A stretch of 64,000 bases of DNA from Paraburkholderia sp. PREW-6R (GCF_039621805.1 NZ_CP155074.1:2046001-2110000); one strand, 5' to 3'; positions 52,647 to 61,912 are shown, counted from the stretch's first letter. A program made the numbers and translations. The notes: a model not told the origin generated them from the sequence alone.

Positions 52647-53942
52647 CTAGATTTTCCCGCTCACTGCTTTCAGCCCGAAGCTCGCGGCAAGCGAAAGCGC
52701 TGCGCAAGCCGCCATGAAATACGCAGGCGCCGCGACGTTGCCGGTAGAGGAAATCAGCCACGTCGCAATGAGCGGCGCCGTGCCGCTGAACACGGTAAAG
52801 CTCACGTTGAACGTCAGCGCGACGCCGCTGAAACGCACGCGCGTCGGAAACATGTCGGCGATGATGCAGGCGAACGTGCCGTTGGCAAGACATGCCGCCA
52901 CGCCCGCCAATGCGAGTAAAAGCACGACGTCGGTCGTGTGATGGCTTGCGGCGAAATAGAACGGATAGCTCAGCACCATCAGCAGCAGTGATCCGAAGCG
53001 CAACACGTAGCGCCTCGGCATCTTGTCGCCGATCCAGCCCGATAGCAGGATGCCTGTCGATACCACGGCGAGCCCCACGTTCTGCCCGATCGCGACGCGC
53101 CGCGGATCGTAGTGCAACACGCGGTCGAGATAAGCCGGCATGTGCGCGAACAGCAGACCGTTGAATGCCGCAACCACCGCCGTCGTGCCGATGCCGAGCA
53201 ACACGGGGCGCCAGTGTTCGCGCAGCAATTCCGACAGCGGGTGCCTCGCCGCCAGATGTTTCATCTCGGCAAACGCAGGCGTCTCTTCGAGCTTGCGACG
53301 CAGCCAGAAACTCAGCAGTCCAATGGCGCCGCCAAATAGAAACGCAATCCGCCAGCCGTACGCGGCCACGTCGTCGCCACTCAGCAGGCTGTGAACAGAC
53401 AGGTTGACGGCAGCCGCCAGCAACACGCCCGAGTTCACGCAGAAAAACACGATACCGCAAACGAATCCAGCGCGGCGCGGCACCGTTTCGACCACATAGG
53501 TAATCGAGCCGGGCAACTCGCCGCCGAGGCAGAAACCTTGCACGAGCCGCAGCAGAATCATCAGCAGGGTCGCGCTGATGCCCCACGACGCGTAAGTGGG
53601 CACGATGCCCATGCCGATGGTGCACATGGACACGACGATCACCGAGACGATGAACACGCGGCGTCGTCCGTACCGGTCGCCAAAATAGCTGAGCACAACA
53701 CCGCCCACAGGCCGCGCCAGATAACCGACTGCGAACACGGCGAACGACAGCACCAGCCCGACAATCGGATCGCGCATCGGAAAGAACGCACGCCCAATGA
53801 ACTGCGCGAAGATGCCATACACGACGAAATCGTAGAACTCGAGCGCGCCGCCGAGACTCGCGAGAACGATCATGCGCCACTGCGAGCGCGTGAGCCGTGT
53901 GGGTGCTTCGTCGGGAAGTGACGCGGATTCGAGACTGGACAT
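52647..53942 (-). CDS. MFS transporter, metabolite:H+ symporter (MHS) type
   Basis: 431 residues with 12 membrane segments. MHS marks are LGGALEFYDFVVYGIFA, the loop GGVVLSYFGDRYGRRRVFI, LLRLVQGFCLGGELPGSITYV and FPTRVRFSGVALTFNV. The MHS group moves citrate, alpha-ketoglutarate, proline/betaine and aromatic acids. AGGAG precedes ATG 53942. It ends the minus-strand sugar-acid operon, 50 bp after the beta-hydroxyacid dehydrogenase gene; a second carrier of a different MFS subfamily heads the same operon. Confidence 0.9.
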   Translation of the reverse strand: MSSLESASLPDEAPTRLTRSQWRMIVLASLGGALEFYDFVVYGIFAQFIGRAFFPMRDPIVGLVLSFAVFAVGYLARPVGGVVLSYFGDRYGRRRVFIVSVIVVSMCTIGMGIVPTYASWGISATLLMILLRLVQGFCLGGELPGSITYVVETVPRRAGFVCGIVFFCVNSGVLLAAAVNLSVHSLLSGDDVAAYGWRIAFLFGGAIGLLSFWLRRKLEETPAFAEMKHLAARHPLSELLREHWRPVLLGIGTTAVVAAFNGLLFAHMPAYLDRVLHYDPRRVAIGQNVGLAVVSTGILLSGWIGDKMPRRYVLRFGSLLLMVLSYPFYFAASHHTTDVVLLLALAGVAACLANGTFACIIADMFPTRVRFSGVALTFNVSFTVFSGTAPLIATWLISSTGNVAAPAYFMAACAALSLAASFGLKAVSGKI

Positions 53943-53992
53943 GGTGGTCTCCTGCGCGGTGGGTTACGGTCGCGGCGAGTGTGCTCGCGTGT

Positions 53993-54904
53993 TCAACATG
54001 ACGGACTGACCGCCTGATCGAGCAGAACGCGAACGATCTGTGAGATGTCGTCTTCGCCGCGTCCTTGTCCGACTGCTTCCTGCAAAAGCTTGCGCACTTC
54101 GCCCACCGCGCGTAACGGCGCATGCGAGTCATGCGCCAGTTGCGCCACTGCATCGAGATCCTTGAGCATCGTGCGGATCGTGCCCGACGGATTCGCAGGG
54201 GGCGTCAGCATGCGTGGCAGCAACGTTTGCAGCAGCACTGAATCCGCCCAGCCGCCTTGCAGTGCGGTGGGCATCGCGGCCGCGTCGATGCCGGCGCGCT
54301 GCGCCAGTACACATGCTTCGGCGATGCCGGCAATGGTGGTCACGACGATCGCCTGATTCGCAAGCTTGGTCGCTTGCCCCGCGCCCGTCGCGCCCATGCG
54401 CGTCACGCGCGATGCGTACGCGCGCAGCACCGGTTCAACCGCGGCGATCGCGGCGGGCTCGCCGCCGCACATGATCGCAAGCGTGCCGGCCGCCGCGCCG
54501 GCGGTACCGCCCGACACCGGCGCGTCGATCCACATGCCGCCGGTCCGCTCGTGCCAGCGTTGGGCGAAACGGCGCGTGGCGTCCGGCGCGATCGTCGAAT
54601 GGTCGAGCAGAATACGCGGCGCATTCGCTGCACAGGCGAGGCCGTGCTCGCCGAACACCACTTCTTCTACTGCTTGAGCGTCGCCCAGGCACAGCATGAC
54701 GACGTCACACTGCGCGGCCAGCCGCTCGGGCGACCCGCTCACCTGCGCGCCCTGTTCCTGCAGATGCGTGAGTTTGTCCGCCGAGCGATTCCACACGCTC
54801 AACGCATGGCCCGCGGCCAGCAGCCGGAGCGCCATGGGTTCGCCCATCTTGCCGATGCCGCAAAAGCCAGCGCGCGGCGTGTCCGGGAGCAACGCTGCGC
54901 TCAT
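53993..54904 (-). CDS. NAD(P)-dependent beta-hydroxyacid dehydrogenase (3-hydroxyisobutyrate / tartronate semialdehyde reductase family)
   Basis: 303 residues. The N-terminal Rossmann fold has FCGIGKMGEPMALRLLAAGH at about 14-33 (GxGxMG). The catalytic substrate motif is DAPVSGGTAGAAAGTL, and the catalytic Lys lies in GAGQATKLANQAIV. This is followed by the helical C-terminal domain. Its ATG overlaps the stop of the dehydratase gene (ATGA), so the two are translationally coupled. It may reduce a semialdehyde formed in the pathway, such as tartronate semialdehyde. The exact substrate is unproven. Confidence 0.87.
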   Translation of the reverse strand: MSAALLPDTPRAGFCGIGKMGEPMALRLLAAGHALSVWNRSADKLTHLQEQGAQVSGSPERLAAQCDVVMLCLGDAQAVEEVVFGEHGLACAANAPRILLDHSTIAPDATRRFAQRWHERTGGMWIDAPVSGGTAGAAAGTLAIMCGGEPAAIAAVEPVLRAYASRVTRMGATGAGQATKLANQAIVVTTIAGIAEACVLAQRAGIDAAAMPTALQGGWADSVLLQTLLPRMLTPPANPSGTIRTMLKDLDAVAQLAHDSHAPLRAVGEVRKLLQEAVGQGRGEDDISQIVRVLLDQAVSPSC

Positions 54905-56628
54905 GCGTCCTCCTCGCCGATCGACGCCTCGTACGGCCATTCCACACCACCCGAATGCGTGACCGCACCAAGGTTCGCGGGGCGCACCAGCGCTTCGTAT
55001 TTTTCGAGCACGCCACCCAGGCGGCCACGCGAGAACGGCGTCGTTTCGCTGGCGCGCCGCGCGAGTTCTTCGTCGCTCAGTTCGACGTCGAGCGTGCCTT
55101 TGTGCGCGTCGATATGGATGCGGTCGCCATCGCGCAGCAAGCGGATCGGGCCGCCCGCTGCCGCTTCCGGACCGACGTAACCAATGCACATGCCCCGCGT
55201 CGCGCCGGAAAAGCGCCCGTCGGTCAGCAGCGCCACCTTCTCGCCCATACCCTGACCATAGATTGCCGCCGTCACGCTGAGCATCTCGCGCATGCCGGGG
55301 CCGCCCTTCGGCCCTTCGTTGCGAATCACCAGCACGTCGCCTTCCTGGTAAGTGCGTTTCGAAACGACCGACATGCACGCCTCCTCGGTTTCGAACACGC
55401 GCGCGGTGCCGCTGAACACGAGCGACTTGAGGCCCGCTGTCTTCAGACATGCGCCGTCCGGCGCGAGATTGCCGCGCAACACGACGAGGCCAGCGTTCTC
55501 GCTCAACGGCTCGTTATGCGCACGCACGACGCGGCCATCCGGACCCGCGAACGCTTTCAGCGCGGTCTCGAGCGTCTCGCCGGTTTGCGTGAGCGTGTCG
55601 CCGTGCAAATGGCCGCCCGCGAGCAACGCGTTCAGCACCGCCGGCACGCCGCCGACGTGATACAGATCGAGCGCCAGATACTTGCCGCCGGGTTGCAGGT
55701 CGCCGATCAGCGGTGTGCGGGCGAGCACTTCGGAAACGTCGTCGAGCGTGAAGCGGATGCCGGCTTCGTGCGCGATTGCCGGAATGTGCAACGCGGCGTT
55801 GGTCGAACCGCCGGTCGCGGCCACGGCCGCGCAGGCGTTCTCCAGACTCTTGCGCGTGACGAGGTCGCGCGGCAGCGGGCCGCCGTTTTTCAGCGTGTTC
55901 ATTACCGTTTCGCCGGCGCGCCGCGCAATGGCGATCCGCTCGCTGTAGACGGCGGGCACCATCGCAGAACCGAGCGGCGCGAGGCCGAGCGTTTCGGCGA
56001 CCATCGCCATGGTGTTCGCGGTGAATTGACCGGGGCACGAGCCGGCGCCCGGCGTGCAGCGCTTCTCGATGCCGCGCAATGTGTCGAGCGACATGTCGCC
56101 GCGTTGCGCCGCACCCACTGCTTCGATTGCGGTGAGGATCGTGGCCTGCGTGCCGTCCGGTGCGATGCCCGGCAGCATCGCGCCGCCGAACAGGAACACG
56201 CCGGGTACGTTCACGCGCACCATGCCCATCAGGATGCCGGGCAGTGTCTTGTCGCAACCGGCCACGCCGACGAACGCGTCGTAGCAATGCGCACGCACGA
56301 ACACCTCGACGCTGTCCGCGATGATCTCGCGCGACACGAGGCTAAAGCGCATGCCCGAATGATTCATCGACGTGCCGTCGGAGACCGAAATCGCGGAGCC
56401 GCGAATCGGCACGCCGCCACCCGCGGCGACGCCAAGGCGCACGTTATCCGACACCGACGCGAGCGACATGGAACATGGTGTGTTTTCGCCGAACGTATCG
56501 ACGATCGCGACGAACGGCTTCCCGATAGCGGCGTCGTCCAGGCCGGTTGCCCTCAGAAACGCGCGATGCGGGGTGCGCGTGATGCCCTCGGCCACGGTAC
56601 GCGAGCGGTGTTTGTGCAGATTGCTCAT
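54901..56628 (-). CDS. IlvD/Edd family dehydratase, probable sugar-acid dehydratase
   Basis: 575-residue Fe-S dehydratase. It has IVDTFGENTPCSMSLASV (first cluster Cys), VGVAGCDKTLPGILMGMV (second Cys), CTPGAGSCPGQFTANTMAM (third), ATGGSTNAALHIPAIA, and KGGPGMREML, LTDGRFSGATRGMCIGYVGPEAA near the end. All three cluster cysteines are present. Dehydratases next to MFS carriers and SDRs act on aldonates such as xylonate, arabinonate or galactonate rather than in branched-chain amino-acid synthesis. The start 56628 has AGGA upstream. It shares an ATGA overlap with the next gene. Confidence 0.9.
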   Translation of the reverse strand: MSNLHKHRSRTVAEGITRTPHRAFLRATGLDDAAIGKPFVAIVDTFGENTPCSMSLASVSDNVRLGVAAGGGVPIRGSAISVSDGTSMNHSGMRFSLVSREIIADSVEVFVRAHCYDAFVGVAGCDKTLPGILMGMVRVNVPGVFLFGGAMLPGIAPDGTQATILTAIEAVGAAQRGDMSLDTLRGIEKRCTPGAGSCPGQFTANTMAMVAETLGLAPLGSAMVPAVYSERIAIARRAGETVMNTLKNGGPLPRDLVTRKSLENACAAVAATGGSTNAALHIPAIAHEAGIRFTLDDVSEVLARTPLIGDLQPGGKYLALDLYHVGGVPAVLNALLAGGHLHGDTLTQTGETLETALKAFAGPDGRVVRAHNEPLSENAGLVVLRGNLAPDGACLKTAGLKSLVFSGTARVFETEEACMSVVSKRTYQEGDVLVIRNEGPKGGPGMREMLSVTAAIYGQGMGEKVALLTDGRFSGATRGMCIGYVGPEAAAGGPIRLLRDGDRIHIDAHKGTLDVELSDEELARRASETTPFSRGRLGGVLEKYEALVRPANLGAVTHSGGVEWPYEASIGEEDA

Positions 56629-56693
56629 GAGTTGTCCTGTAGCTTTTCCTGATACGTGGCGCGGCGTTTTTTGCGCGAGGAGCGCGTGGCCGG

Positions 56694-57473
56694 CTAGCCG
56701 TTGAGCAGCAAACCATTCTCGAGGGCAATCACCTGGCCGGTCATCGCCGGGGCATGCGCGACGATGAACCACGCGAGGTCCGCGACTTCGCCGGGTTGCG
56801 ACACACGCTTGAGCGGCGCGGTCTGCGTCATGTTGTCGACGATCCTTGCGTACGCCTCTTCACCGAGTACGCGGCGCGGCAAGCCGTCGTCGACCATGCC
56901 GGGGGCGAGCGCGTTCACGCGAATATGGGGCGCCAGATTGCGCGCGAGCGACAGCGTGAGCGTGTTGACGGCGCCCTTGGACGCGGCATAGGCAATCGAG
57001 GAGCCCGTACCGTTGAGCGAAGCCAGCGACGAGATATTGATCACCGACGCGCTGTGCGCAGCCGTCGACGAATCGCGCAGCACGGGCACCGCGGCACGCG
57101 TCATCTGGAACATGCCGATCAGGTTCACGCGATACACGCGCTCGAACTCGGCGTCGTCGATGGCCGCGAGATCGCCGTGCGGCACGAAGCGCGTGGTGCC
57201 GGCGCAGTTGATCAGCGCGTCGATGCGTTGCCATTTCGACGCCACGGTGTGCACCGCGGCCACGCAGTCGGCGTCGGAACCAACGTCCGCGTCGAAGATC
57301 AGCGTGTCGGCGCCGAGTTGGCGGCATTGCGCTTCGACGGCGAGCGCCGCGTCGCGCGTGCTGTCGTCGAAGTTGCCGATCGCCACTGCCCACCCGGCGC
57401 TCGCGAAACGTAGCGCCGTTGCTGCGCCGATGCCGGTCGCCGCGCCGGTGACCATACAGACCTGCTGCGTCAT
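56694..57473 (-). CDS. SDR family oxidoreductase, probable sugar dehydrogenase
   Basis: 259-residue classical SDR. It has MVTGAATGIGAATALRF, NCAGTTRFVPHGDLAA, SVINISSLASLNGTGSSIAYAASKGAV (Ser, Tyr and Lys of the active site), NALAPGMVDDGLPRR and MTGQVIALENGLLLNG. In this operon, order and partners suggest oxidation of an aldose to an aldonolactone or of a sugar acid. AGGAG precedes ATG 57473, ten bases after the MFS stop. No lactonase gene is present, so spontaneous lactone opening or an acid substrate is implied. Confidence 0.85.
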   Translation of the reverse strand: MTQQVCMVTGAATGIGAATALRFASAGWAVAIGNFDDSTRDAALAVEAQCRQLGADTLIFDADVGSDADCVAAVHTVASKWQRIDALINCAGTTRFVPHGDLAAIDDAEFERVYRVNLIGMFQMTRAAVPVLRDSSTAAHSASVINISSLASLNGTGSSIAYAASKGAVNTLTLSLARNLAPHIRVNALAPGMVDDGLPRRVLGEEAYARIVDNMTQTAPLKRVSQPGEVADLAWFIVAHAPAMTGQVIALENGLLLNG

Positions 57474-57483
57474 ACTGCTCTCC

Positions 57484-58803
57484 TCATACTGTCTTGCGCT
57501 TGACCGGCATTGCCAGCACGATCACCGCCGCCAGCACCAGTGCGCACGCGAGCACGATCATGCCGGGCAGCAATTGCCCGGTCGCGTCTTTCAGAAAACC
57601 GATCACATACGGGCTCACGAAGCCCGCCAGATTGCCCGTGCAATTGATCACGGCAATGGCGGCCGCTGCGCCTACACCGCCCATCAGCGCAGTCGGGATG
57701 CCCCAGAACACCGGCGCAATGGAATTGATGCCGATGGCGGCAACCACGAGCGCAGCCATCGAGAGCCACACGTGCGTGCCAAGCAGCACCGACACCACCA
57801 TGCCGGCCGCCCCGAGCAGTGCGCATGCGGCGACGTGAACGCGCCGCTCGTCGTGCTTGTCGGCGTGACGGGCGATCAGGATCATCGCCACTGCGCTGAT
57901 CAGCGACGGCACCGCCGACAGCAGCCCGATATTCGCGACGCTCACCACGCCGCTTGCGCGGATCATCGTCGGCAGCCAGAACACGAGGCCGTAGTTGCCC
58001 ATCGCAATGCAGAAGTACAGCAGGCCGAGCAGCCACACCTTCGGGTTGGCGAACGCGCCGCGCACGGTCTGATGCGCGCGCGTTTGCGCATCGGCTTCGA
58101 GGTCGCGAGCGAGCAGCGCTTTCTCGTCTTTCGACAGCCAGCTCACGGATTCAATGCGATCGTGCAGCACGAAAAAGGCGGCCACGCCCACCACCAGCGA
58201 CGCAATGCCTTCGATCAGAAACAGCCATTTCCAGCCCGCAAGCCCCTGCACGCCCGCGAGTTGCTGCATGATCCAGCCGGACACCGGGCCACCGATCGCC
58301 CCGGAAACCGGGATCGCCGCCATGAACAGCGCAATGATCTGCGAGCGTTTGTTCGACGGAAACCATGTCGACAGATACAGCACGATGCCCGGAAAGAAGC
58401 CCGCTTCGGCGACGCCGAGCAGAAAGCGCAGCACATAGAACGACGTGGCGCCGCTCGCGAACATCGTCAGACAGGAGACGATCGACCACGTGACCATGAT
58501 CCGTGCGATCCAGATACGTGCGCCGACGCGATGCAAAACCAGGTTGCTCGGCACCTCGAAAATGAAATAGCCGAGAAAGAAGATGCCGGCGCCCGCGCCG
58601 TAGACGGTTTCGCTCAGCGACAGATCCGTGAGCATCTGCAGCTTGGCGAAGCTCACGTTCACGCGGTCGATATACGCAACGATGAACGCAAGGAACAGGA
58701 ACGGCACGATGCGCCACGCGAGCTTGCGATAGAGCGCAGTGCGTTGCGCGGGTTCTGTCGGGGCGGCGGGCCTGTCGGCCCCGCCGTAAAGAGGGGTACT
58801 CAT
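57484..58803 (-). CDS. MFS transporter, anion:cation symporter type (sugar-acid carrier)
   Basis: 439 residues, 12 membrane segments. ACS marks are FLAFIVAYIDRVNVSFAKLQM, FFLGYFIFEVPSNLVLHRVGARIWIARI and LLGVAEAGFFPGIVLYLSTWFP. Members carry tartrate, galactonate, glucarate or phthalate. GAAGGAGACGACC precedes ATG 58803. It heads the operon and faces the LysR gene across a 238-bp spacer with repeats. Confidence 0.9.
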   Translation of the reverse strand: MSTPLYGGADRPAAPTEPAQRTALYRKLAWRIVPFLFLAFIVAYIDRVNVSFAKLQMLTDLSLSETVYGAGAGIFFLGYFIFEVPSNLVLHRVGARIWIARIMVTWSIVSCLTMFASGATSFYVLRFLLGVAEAGFFPGIVLYLSTWFPSNKRSQIIALFMAAIPVSGAIGGPVSGWIMQQLAGVQGLAGWKWLFLIEGIASLVVGVAAFFVLHDRIESVSWLSKDEKALLARDLEADAQTRAHQTVRGAFANPKVWLLGLLYFCIAMGNYGLVFWLPTMIRASGVVSVANIGLLSAVPSLISAVAMILIARHADKHDERRVHVAACALLGAAGMVVSVLLGTHVWLSMAALVVAAIGINSIAPVFWGIPTALMGGVGAAAAIAVINCTGNLAGFVSPYVIGFLKDATGQLLPGMIVLACALVLAAVIVLAMPVKRKTV

Positions 58804-58880
58804 GGTCGTCTCCTTCCGCGCGCTTGAATGCGCGCTGTGGTCGCGGCGTGCGTCACCAGGCAGCGTCTCCGGTTATACCC

Positions 58881-58924
58881 TGAGTCATGCGATCGAGTCG
58901 TAACTGCTATGCTCGACTCATGCG
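58881..58924. promoter_or_regulatory. Repeat array in the LysR/MFS divergent region, candidate operator
   Basis: GAGTCATGCGA (58882-58892) and GACTCATGCGC (58915-58925) are near-direct repeats 33 bp apart. Between them GAGTCG (58895-58900) and CGACTC (58914-58919) form an inverted pair. The array lies 77 bp upstream of the MFS start, a usual site for LysR-type regulation. Confidence 0.4.
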
Positions 58925-59041
58925 CTCTACGCCCCATCGTCCCAGCCGATAATGAAGATTAGCCGGGTTGAGCGCCGCACCGCAAATCACTGTTTCGGCG
59001 CGGGTCATTACCGCCGGGTTATGTTCTCCGAGTAAACACGC

Positions 59042-60007
59042 ATGGCAACCGCTGAAAATGACGCCATCGACCGCTTCTTTCGCAGCGGTCTGAAACTGCC
59101 GCATCTGCGCATCCTGGTCAGCCTCGCCGATCTGGGTCAGGTCACGCGCGTCGCGGCCGCGTTTCACGTCACGCAACCGGCCATTTCCAAACAGATCGGC
59201 GAAATCGAAGAGGCGCTCGGCGTGCCGGTCGCGCGGCGAGTCGGCAATGCGGTGGAGCTGACGGGCATCGGCAGGATCATGGCCGCGCGCGGGCGCGAGA
59301 TATTGCGGCATATCGAACTGGCCCGCCGCGACGTGAGCGCGTTGACGACGGGCACCGCCGGTCACGTTCGCCTTGGCGCAGTAGCGACAATCCCGCAGCC
59401 GATCATCGCGCACGCCGTGGAGCTATTCATGCGACGCGCGCCGTCCGCCACGTTTTCGTTCGTGGAGACGACGCTCGACAAGCTCGTCAAAATGCTCGAC
59501 GAAGGCGACCTGGATCTCGCGTTGGGCCGTAATCGTGTTGCCGACGCCCAAGGCCAGTTGAGCCAGGAAACGCTGCTTCGCGAGCCGTTCGTCTTCGTGG
59601 TGGGCGCGAGTCATCCGCTTGGCAAGGTGGATCTGCAGGTGAACTGGAACGATCTGCGTTCGGCGCGCTGGATTACGCCGCTGCGCGGCTCGCCCGCCTT
59701 TGCGACCATGGCGGAGACCCTCGCCGGCCAAGGCATCTCGCTCGATCAGGGCGCAATCGAATCGAGTTCGCTGACATTGAATCTGTCGTTGCTGATTCGC
59801 GGCGAGTTCGTGTCGATCCTGCCGCTTTCGGTAGCGCGTCATCACGTGAGCCGTGGCCGCATGCGGGTGTTGCCGCTCGCGCCGCTCGAACCGCTCGGCG
59901 AGGTCGTGCTGGTATGGCGCGCAGACCCGTCCGCGCCGGCGGCGGATCTGTTTAGCGAATGCCTGCGCGAATCGTCGTCGGAATTACTGGAGGGTGAGGT
60001 GGAGTAA
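59042..60007 (+). CDS. LysR family transcriptional regulator
   Basis: 321 residues. The N-terminal helix-turn-helix (LPHLRILVSLADLGQVTRVA, then AFHVTQPAISKQIGEIEEAL) is followed by a type 2 periplasmic-binding-like effector domain starting at about 95 (GHVRLGAVATIPQPII). It is close to the galactose-binding GbpR-like subgroup by its start (RFFRSGLKLPHLRIL). It is divergent from the sugar-acid operon and probably its activator. The Shine-Dalgarno is weak. The motif copies G and H lie immediately 3' of it. Confidence 0.9.
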   Translation: MATAENDAIDRFFRSGLKLPHLRILVSLADLGQVTRVAAAFHVTQPAISKQIGEIEEALGVPVARRVGNAVELTGIGRIMAARGREILRHIELARRDVSALTTGTAGHVRLGAVATIPQPIIAHAVELFMRRAPSATFSFVETTLDKLVKMLDEGDLDLALGRNRVADAQGQLSQETLLREPFVFVVGASHPLGKVDLQVNWNDLRSARWITPLRGSPAFATMAETLAGQGISLDQGAIESSSLTLNLSLLIRGEFVSILPLSVARHHVSRGRMRVLPLAPLEPLGEVVLVWRADPSAPAADLFSECLRESSSELLEGEVE

Positions 60008-60045
60008 GGTGAGCGCGCTCACGGCACCAATTCGCACCTGAGCGA

Positions 60046-60065
60046 TCCTGAAAAGTCTCACCTTT
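60046..60065 (+). repeat. 20-bp dispersed motif, copy G
   Basis: TCCTGAAAAGTCTCACCTTT, beginning 38 bp after the LysR stop and oriented with it. Confidence 0.85.
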
Positions 60066-60191
60066 AACCCCGTTCAGCCGCAGAAACCAGGGCTGCCCGC
60101 TGTCGCGGCTGATGGCGGGTTCGCTCGCTGAGCGCGTTTTCAACCGGTTTGCGACGCGCTTCCGACGCGTTGCGTCATGTCAGCGCCGGTC

Positions 60192-60211
60192 TCCTGAAAA
60201 ACCTCACCTTT
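60192..60211 (+). repeat. 20-bp dispersed motif, copy H
   Basis: TCCTGAAAAACCTCACCTTT, 146 bp from copy G, in the spacer between the convergent LysR and CheY genes. Confidence 0.85.
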
Positions 60212-60249
60212 GGCAGAAAGCACTGCAGTTTCTGCCTTTTCGCTCGCGC

Positions 60250-60615
60250 TCAGCTCGCCAGCTTGCGGAACGTCTCGAGCACGGCGTCGCCCCTGAACGG
60301 CTTCACGATCCAGCCCTTCACGCCGGCGGCCTTGCCGCGCTCCTTCATCGCGGGACTGCTTTCGGTGGTGAGCATGATCACGTTCACTGTCTTGTTCACG
60401 AGTTCACCGCGAATTTTCTCGACCATCGTAAGGCCGTCCATGTTCGGCATGTTGACGTCGCTGATGACCAGCCTGATGCCGGGGCTTGCCTTGAGCTTCG
60501 CTAGACCGTCCTTGCCGTCTACTGCGGTGTCGACGTCCAGTCCATTTTTCTTCAGAAAGCCGGCCACTTCGTCACGCACCGTGCTTGAGTCATCCACCAC
60601 CAGAATTTTCGACAT
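60250..60615 (-). CDS. CheY-like single-domain response regulator
   Basis: 121-residue receiver domain with Asp8, Asp9, phosphoacceptor Asp53 (LVISDVNMPNMDG), Thr83 (MLTTESS) and Lys105 (WIVKPF). There is no output domain. It would be phosphorylated by the CheA-like kinase of the same operon and could bind a target protein or the CheX-like phosphatase. The start 60615 has AGGAAA upstream. It is the last gene of the module, 23 bp after the CheX-like gene. Confidence 0.9.
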   Translation of the reverse strand: MSKILVVDDSSTVRDEVAGFLKKNGLDVDTAVDGKDGLAKLKASPGIRLVISDVNMPNMDGLTMVEKIRGELVNKTVNVIMLTTESSPAMKERGKAAGVKGWIVKPFRGDAVLETFRKLAS

Positions 60616-60638
60616 GATTTCGTTTCCTATGACAACCA

Positions 60639-61181
60639 TCAGAACAGCTCGAGTTCACCGCTCGTTTCTTCGATCGCGCTAACGTCTGCGACAAAATCGA
60701 CCGGCGCGTGTGCGCAAACACATATCGTCGCGCCGAGCCGTGCGGTCCCGTTGAGCGTGACCGAATACGACGACAGCAACCCCGGCTCCAGTTCCTGCAG
60801 ATACGGCAGACAGCGCGCATTCAGCACATAGGGCGTGGACATGCCGAGATCGGGGAAATAACGCAGCAACTCCTGGTTCATCGCGCCGCAACACAGATTG
60901 CAGATCTCAAGGAACGCTTCGCGAAACGGCCGCTCATCGCCTTCCTTGAGGTAGTACTGGCGCGTTGCATCGTCTTCGTCGAAATGCAGGATCAGCAGCA
61001 GCCGGCAGACGATCGACGAAATGGTCAGCACGACCACCTGGGACGTCCGGCTTGCGTCGGGCGTGACTGCTTCTTCGGTGAGCGCGATTTCGCACGTGTC
61101 GGCGCCATCCGCCGGCAAGCGCGCGTGGGCCGCCTTGCGAAAAATGCGATCGAAACTTTCTTTCGCGTGGTCCGAGATCAC
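60639..61181 (-). CDS. CheX-like phosphatase family protein
   Basis: 180 residues. The single FREAFLEICNLCCGAMNQEL segment holds an E-x-x-N pair (Glu92, Asn95), the catalytic signature of CheC/CheX/FliY phosphatases of phospho-CheY. The first part (VLTISSIVCRLLLILHFDE) forms the expected central strands. It would dephosphorylate the CheY of the same operon. The GTG start at 61181 overlaps the stop of the MCP-like gene (GTGA), so expression is coupled. Only one E-x-x-N is visible, as in CheX rather than CheC. Confidence 0.7.
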   Translation of the reverse strand: MISDHAKESFDRIFRKAAHARLPADGADTCEIALTEEAVTPDASRTSQVVVLTISSIVCRLLLILHFDEDDATRQYYLKEGDERPFREAFLEICNLCCGAMNQELLRYFPDLGMSTPYVLNARCLPYLQELEPGLLSSYSVTLNGTARLGATICVCAHAPVDFVADVSAIEETSGELELF

Positions 61182-61912
61182 ACTGGCTCCTCGATCAGCT
61201 TCGCATGAAACTGGTTGGCCAGCGACTCGACGCTCGCAAGCGACGCCGCAATCATCTTGCCGCCTGCCTGAATGTCCTGAAACGTCGAGGTCGTGGTCAG
61301 GTCATTGCGATGCAGACTGTCGCGATAGCTCCTGGACAATTCTTCCGACCGCGCAGCGAGCGCGCGCACTTCGCCCGCGACCACGGCAAAGCCACGGCCC
61401 GCCGGTCCCGCGCGCGCCGCTTCAATCGACGCATTCAGCGAAACGATGACGACGTGACGCACGATCGACGACAGCTCCTGATTCTTCGCGTGCATGTCAT
61501 GGTTTTGCGTCATCAGCGAAATCATCTGCTCATGCCAGCGCTCGAACGTCGCGCCAAGCCCTTTCAGACGCGTGGCCTCGCCAGCGAGATGCCGCGCCTG
61601 CTGCGCCCACTGGTCCTTGTCTTGCGTGACGGCTCTTAACGATGCGCGCAGTGCGTCGGCGTCTTGAGCGCACTGCGCCAACTCATCGCGAAGTTGCGTG
61701 GTCAATGACTGAAATGCGCTCGCGGCCTCGTCGCGTGTGCGAAGGGCCTCGTCGTAGTCCGCCTGCCTGGCGATGAGCGCGTCGAGCTGCGCCTGCAGCC
61801 CGGCGCGCAACCGTGCCGTGGATGTCGTCACATGCAGCCTGTGCAGTACGAATGCGATGAGTGCTGTCACCGCGCTGCCCGCCGCCGCTGCCAATAAGTA
61901 CTGTTGAATCAC
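61178..61912 (-). CDS. Short membrane-anchored MCP-like signalling protein
   Basis: 244 residues with one N-terminal membrane helix (about 4-24), a long coiled coil and a truncated MCP hairpin at about 150-195. The tip reads VSLNASIEAARAGPAGRGFAVVAGEVRALAARS. The canonical I-x-x-QTNLLALNA contact face is replaced by VRHVVIVSLNAS, so the usual CheW/CheA binding may be lost. It has no periplasmic domain and no HAMP. GTG 61912 has AAGGA six bases upstream. Possible roles are a dimeric scaffold for the neighbouring kinase. It lies 49 bp after the kinase gene. Confidence 0.8.
   Translation of the reverse strand: MIQQYLLAAAAGSAVTALIAFVLHRLHVTTSTARLRAGLQAQLDALIARQADYDEALRTRDEAASAFQSLTTQLRDELAQCAQDADALRASLRAVTQDKDQWAQQARHLAGEATRLKGLGATFERWHEQMISLMTQNHDMHAKNQELSSIVRHVVIVSLNASIEAARAGPAGRGFAVVAGEVRALAARSEELSRSYRDSLHRNDLTTTSTFQDIQAGGKMIAASLASVESLANQFHAKLIEEPV

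Noticed and set aside
52630..54153. 507-codon minus-strand frame overlapping the MHS carrier gene
   Set aside because: It is the neighbouring frame of a clear MFS gene, and its translation is Arg-rich without membrane segments.
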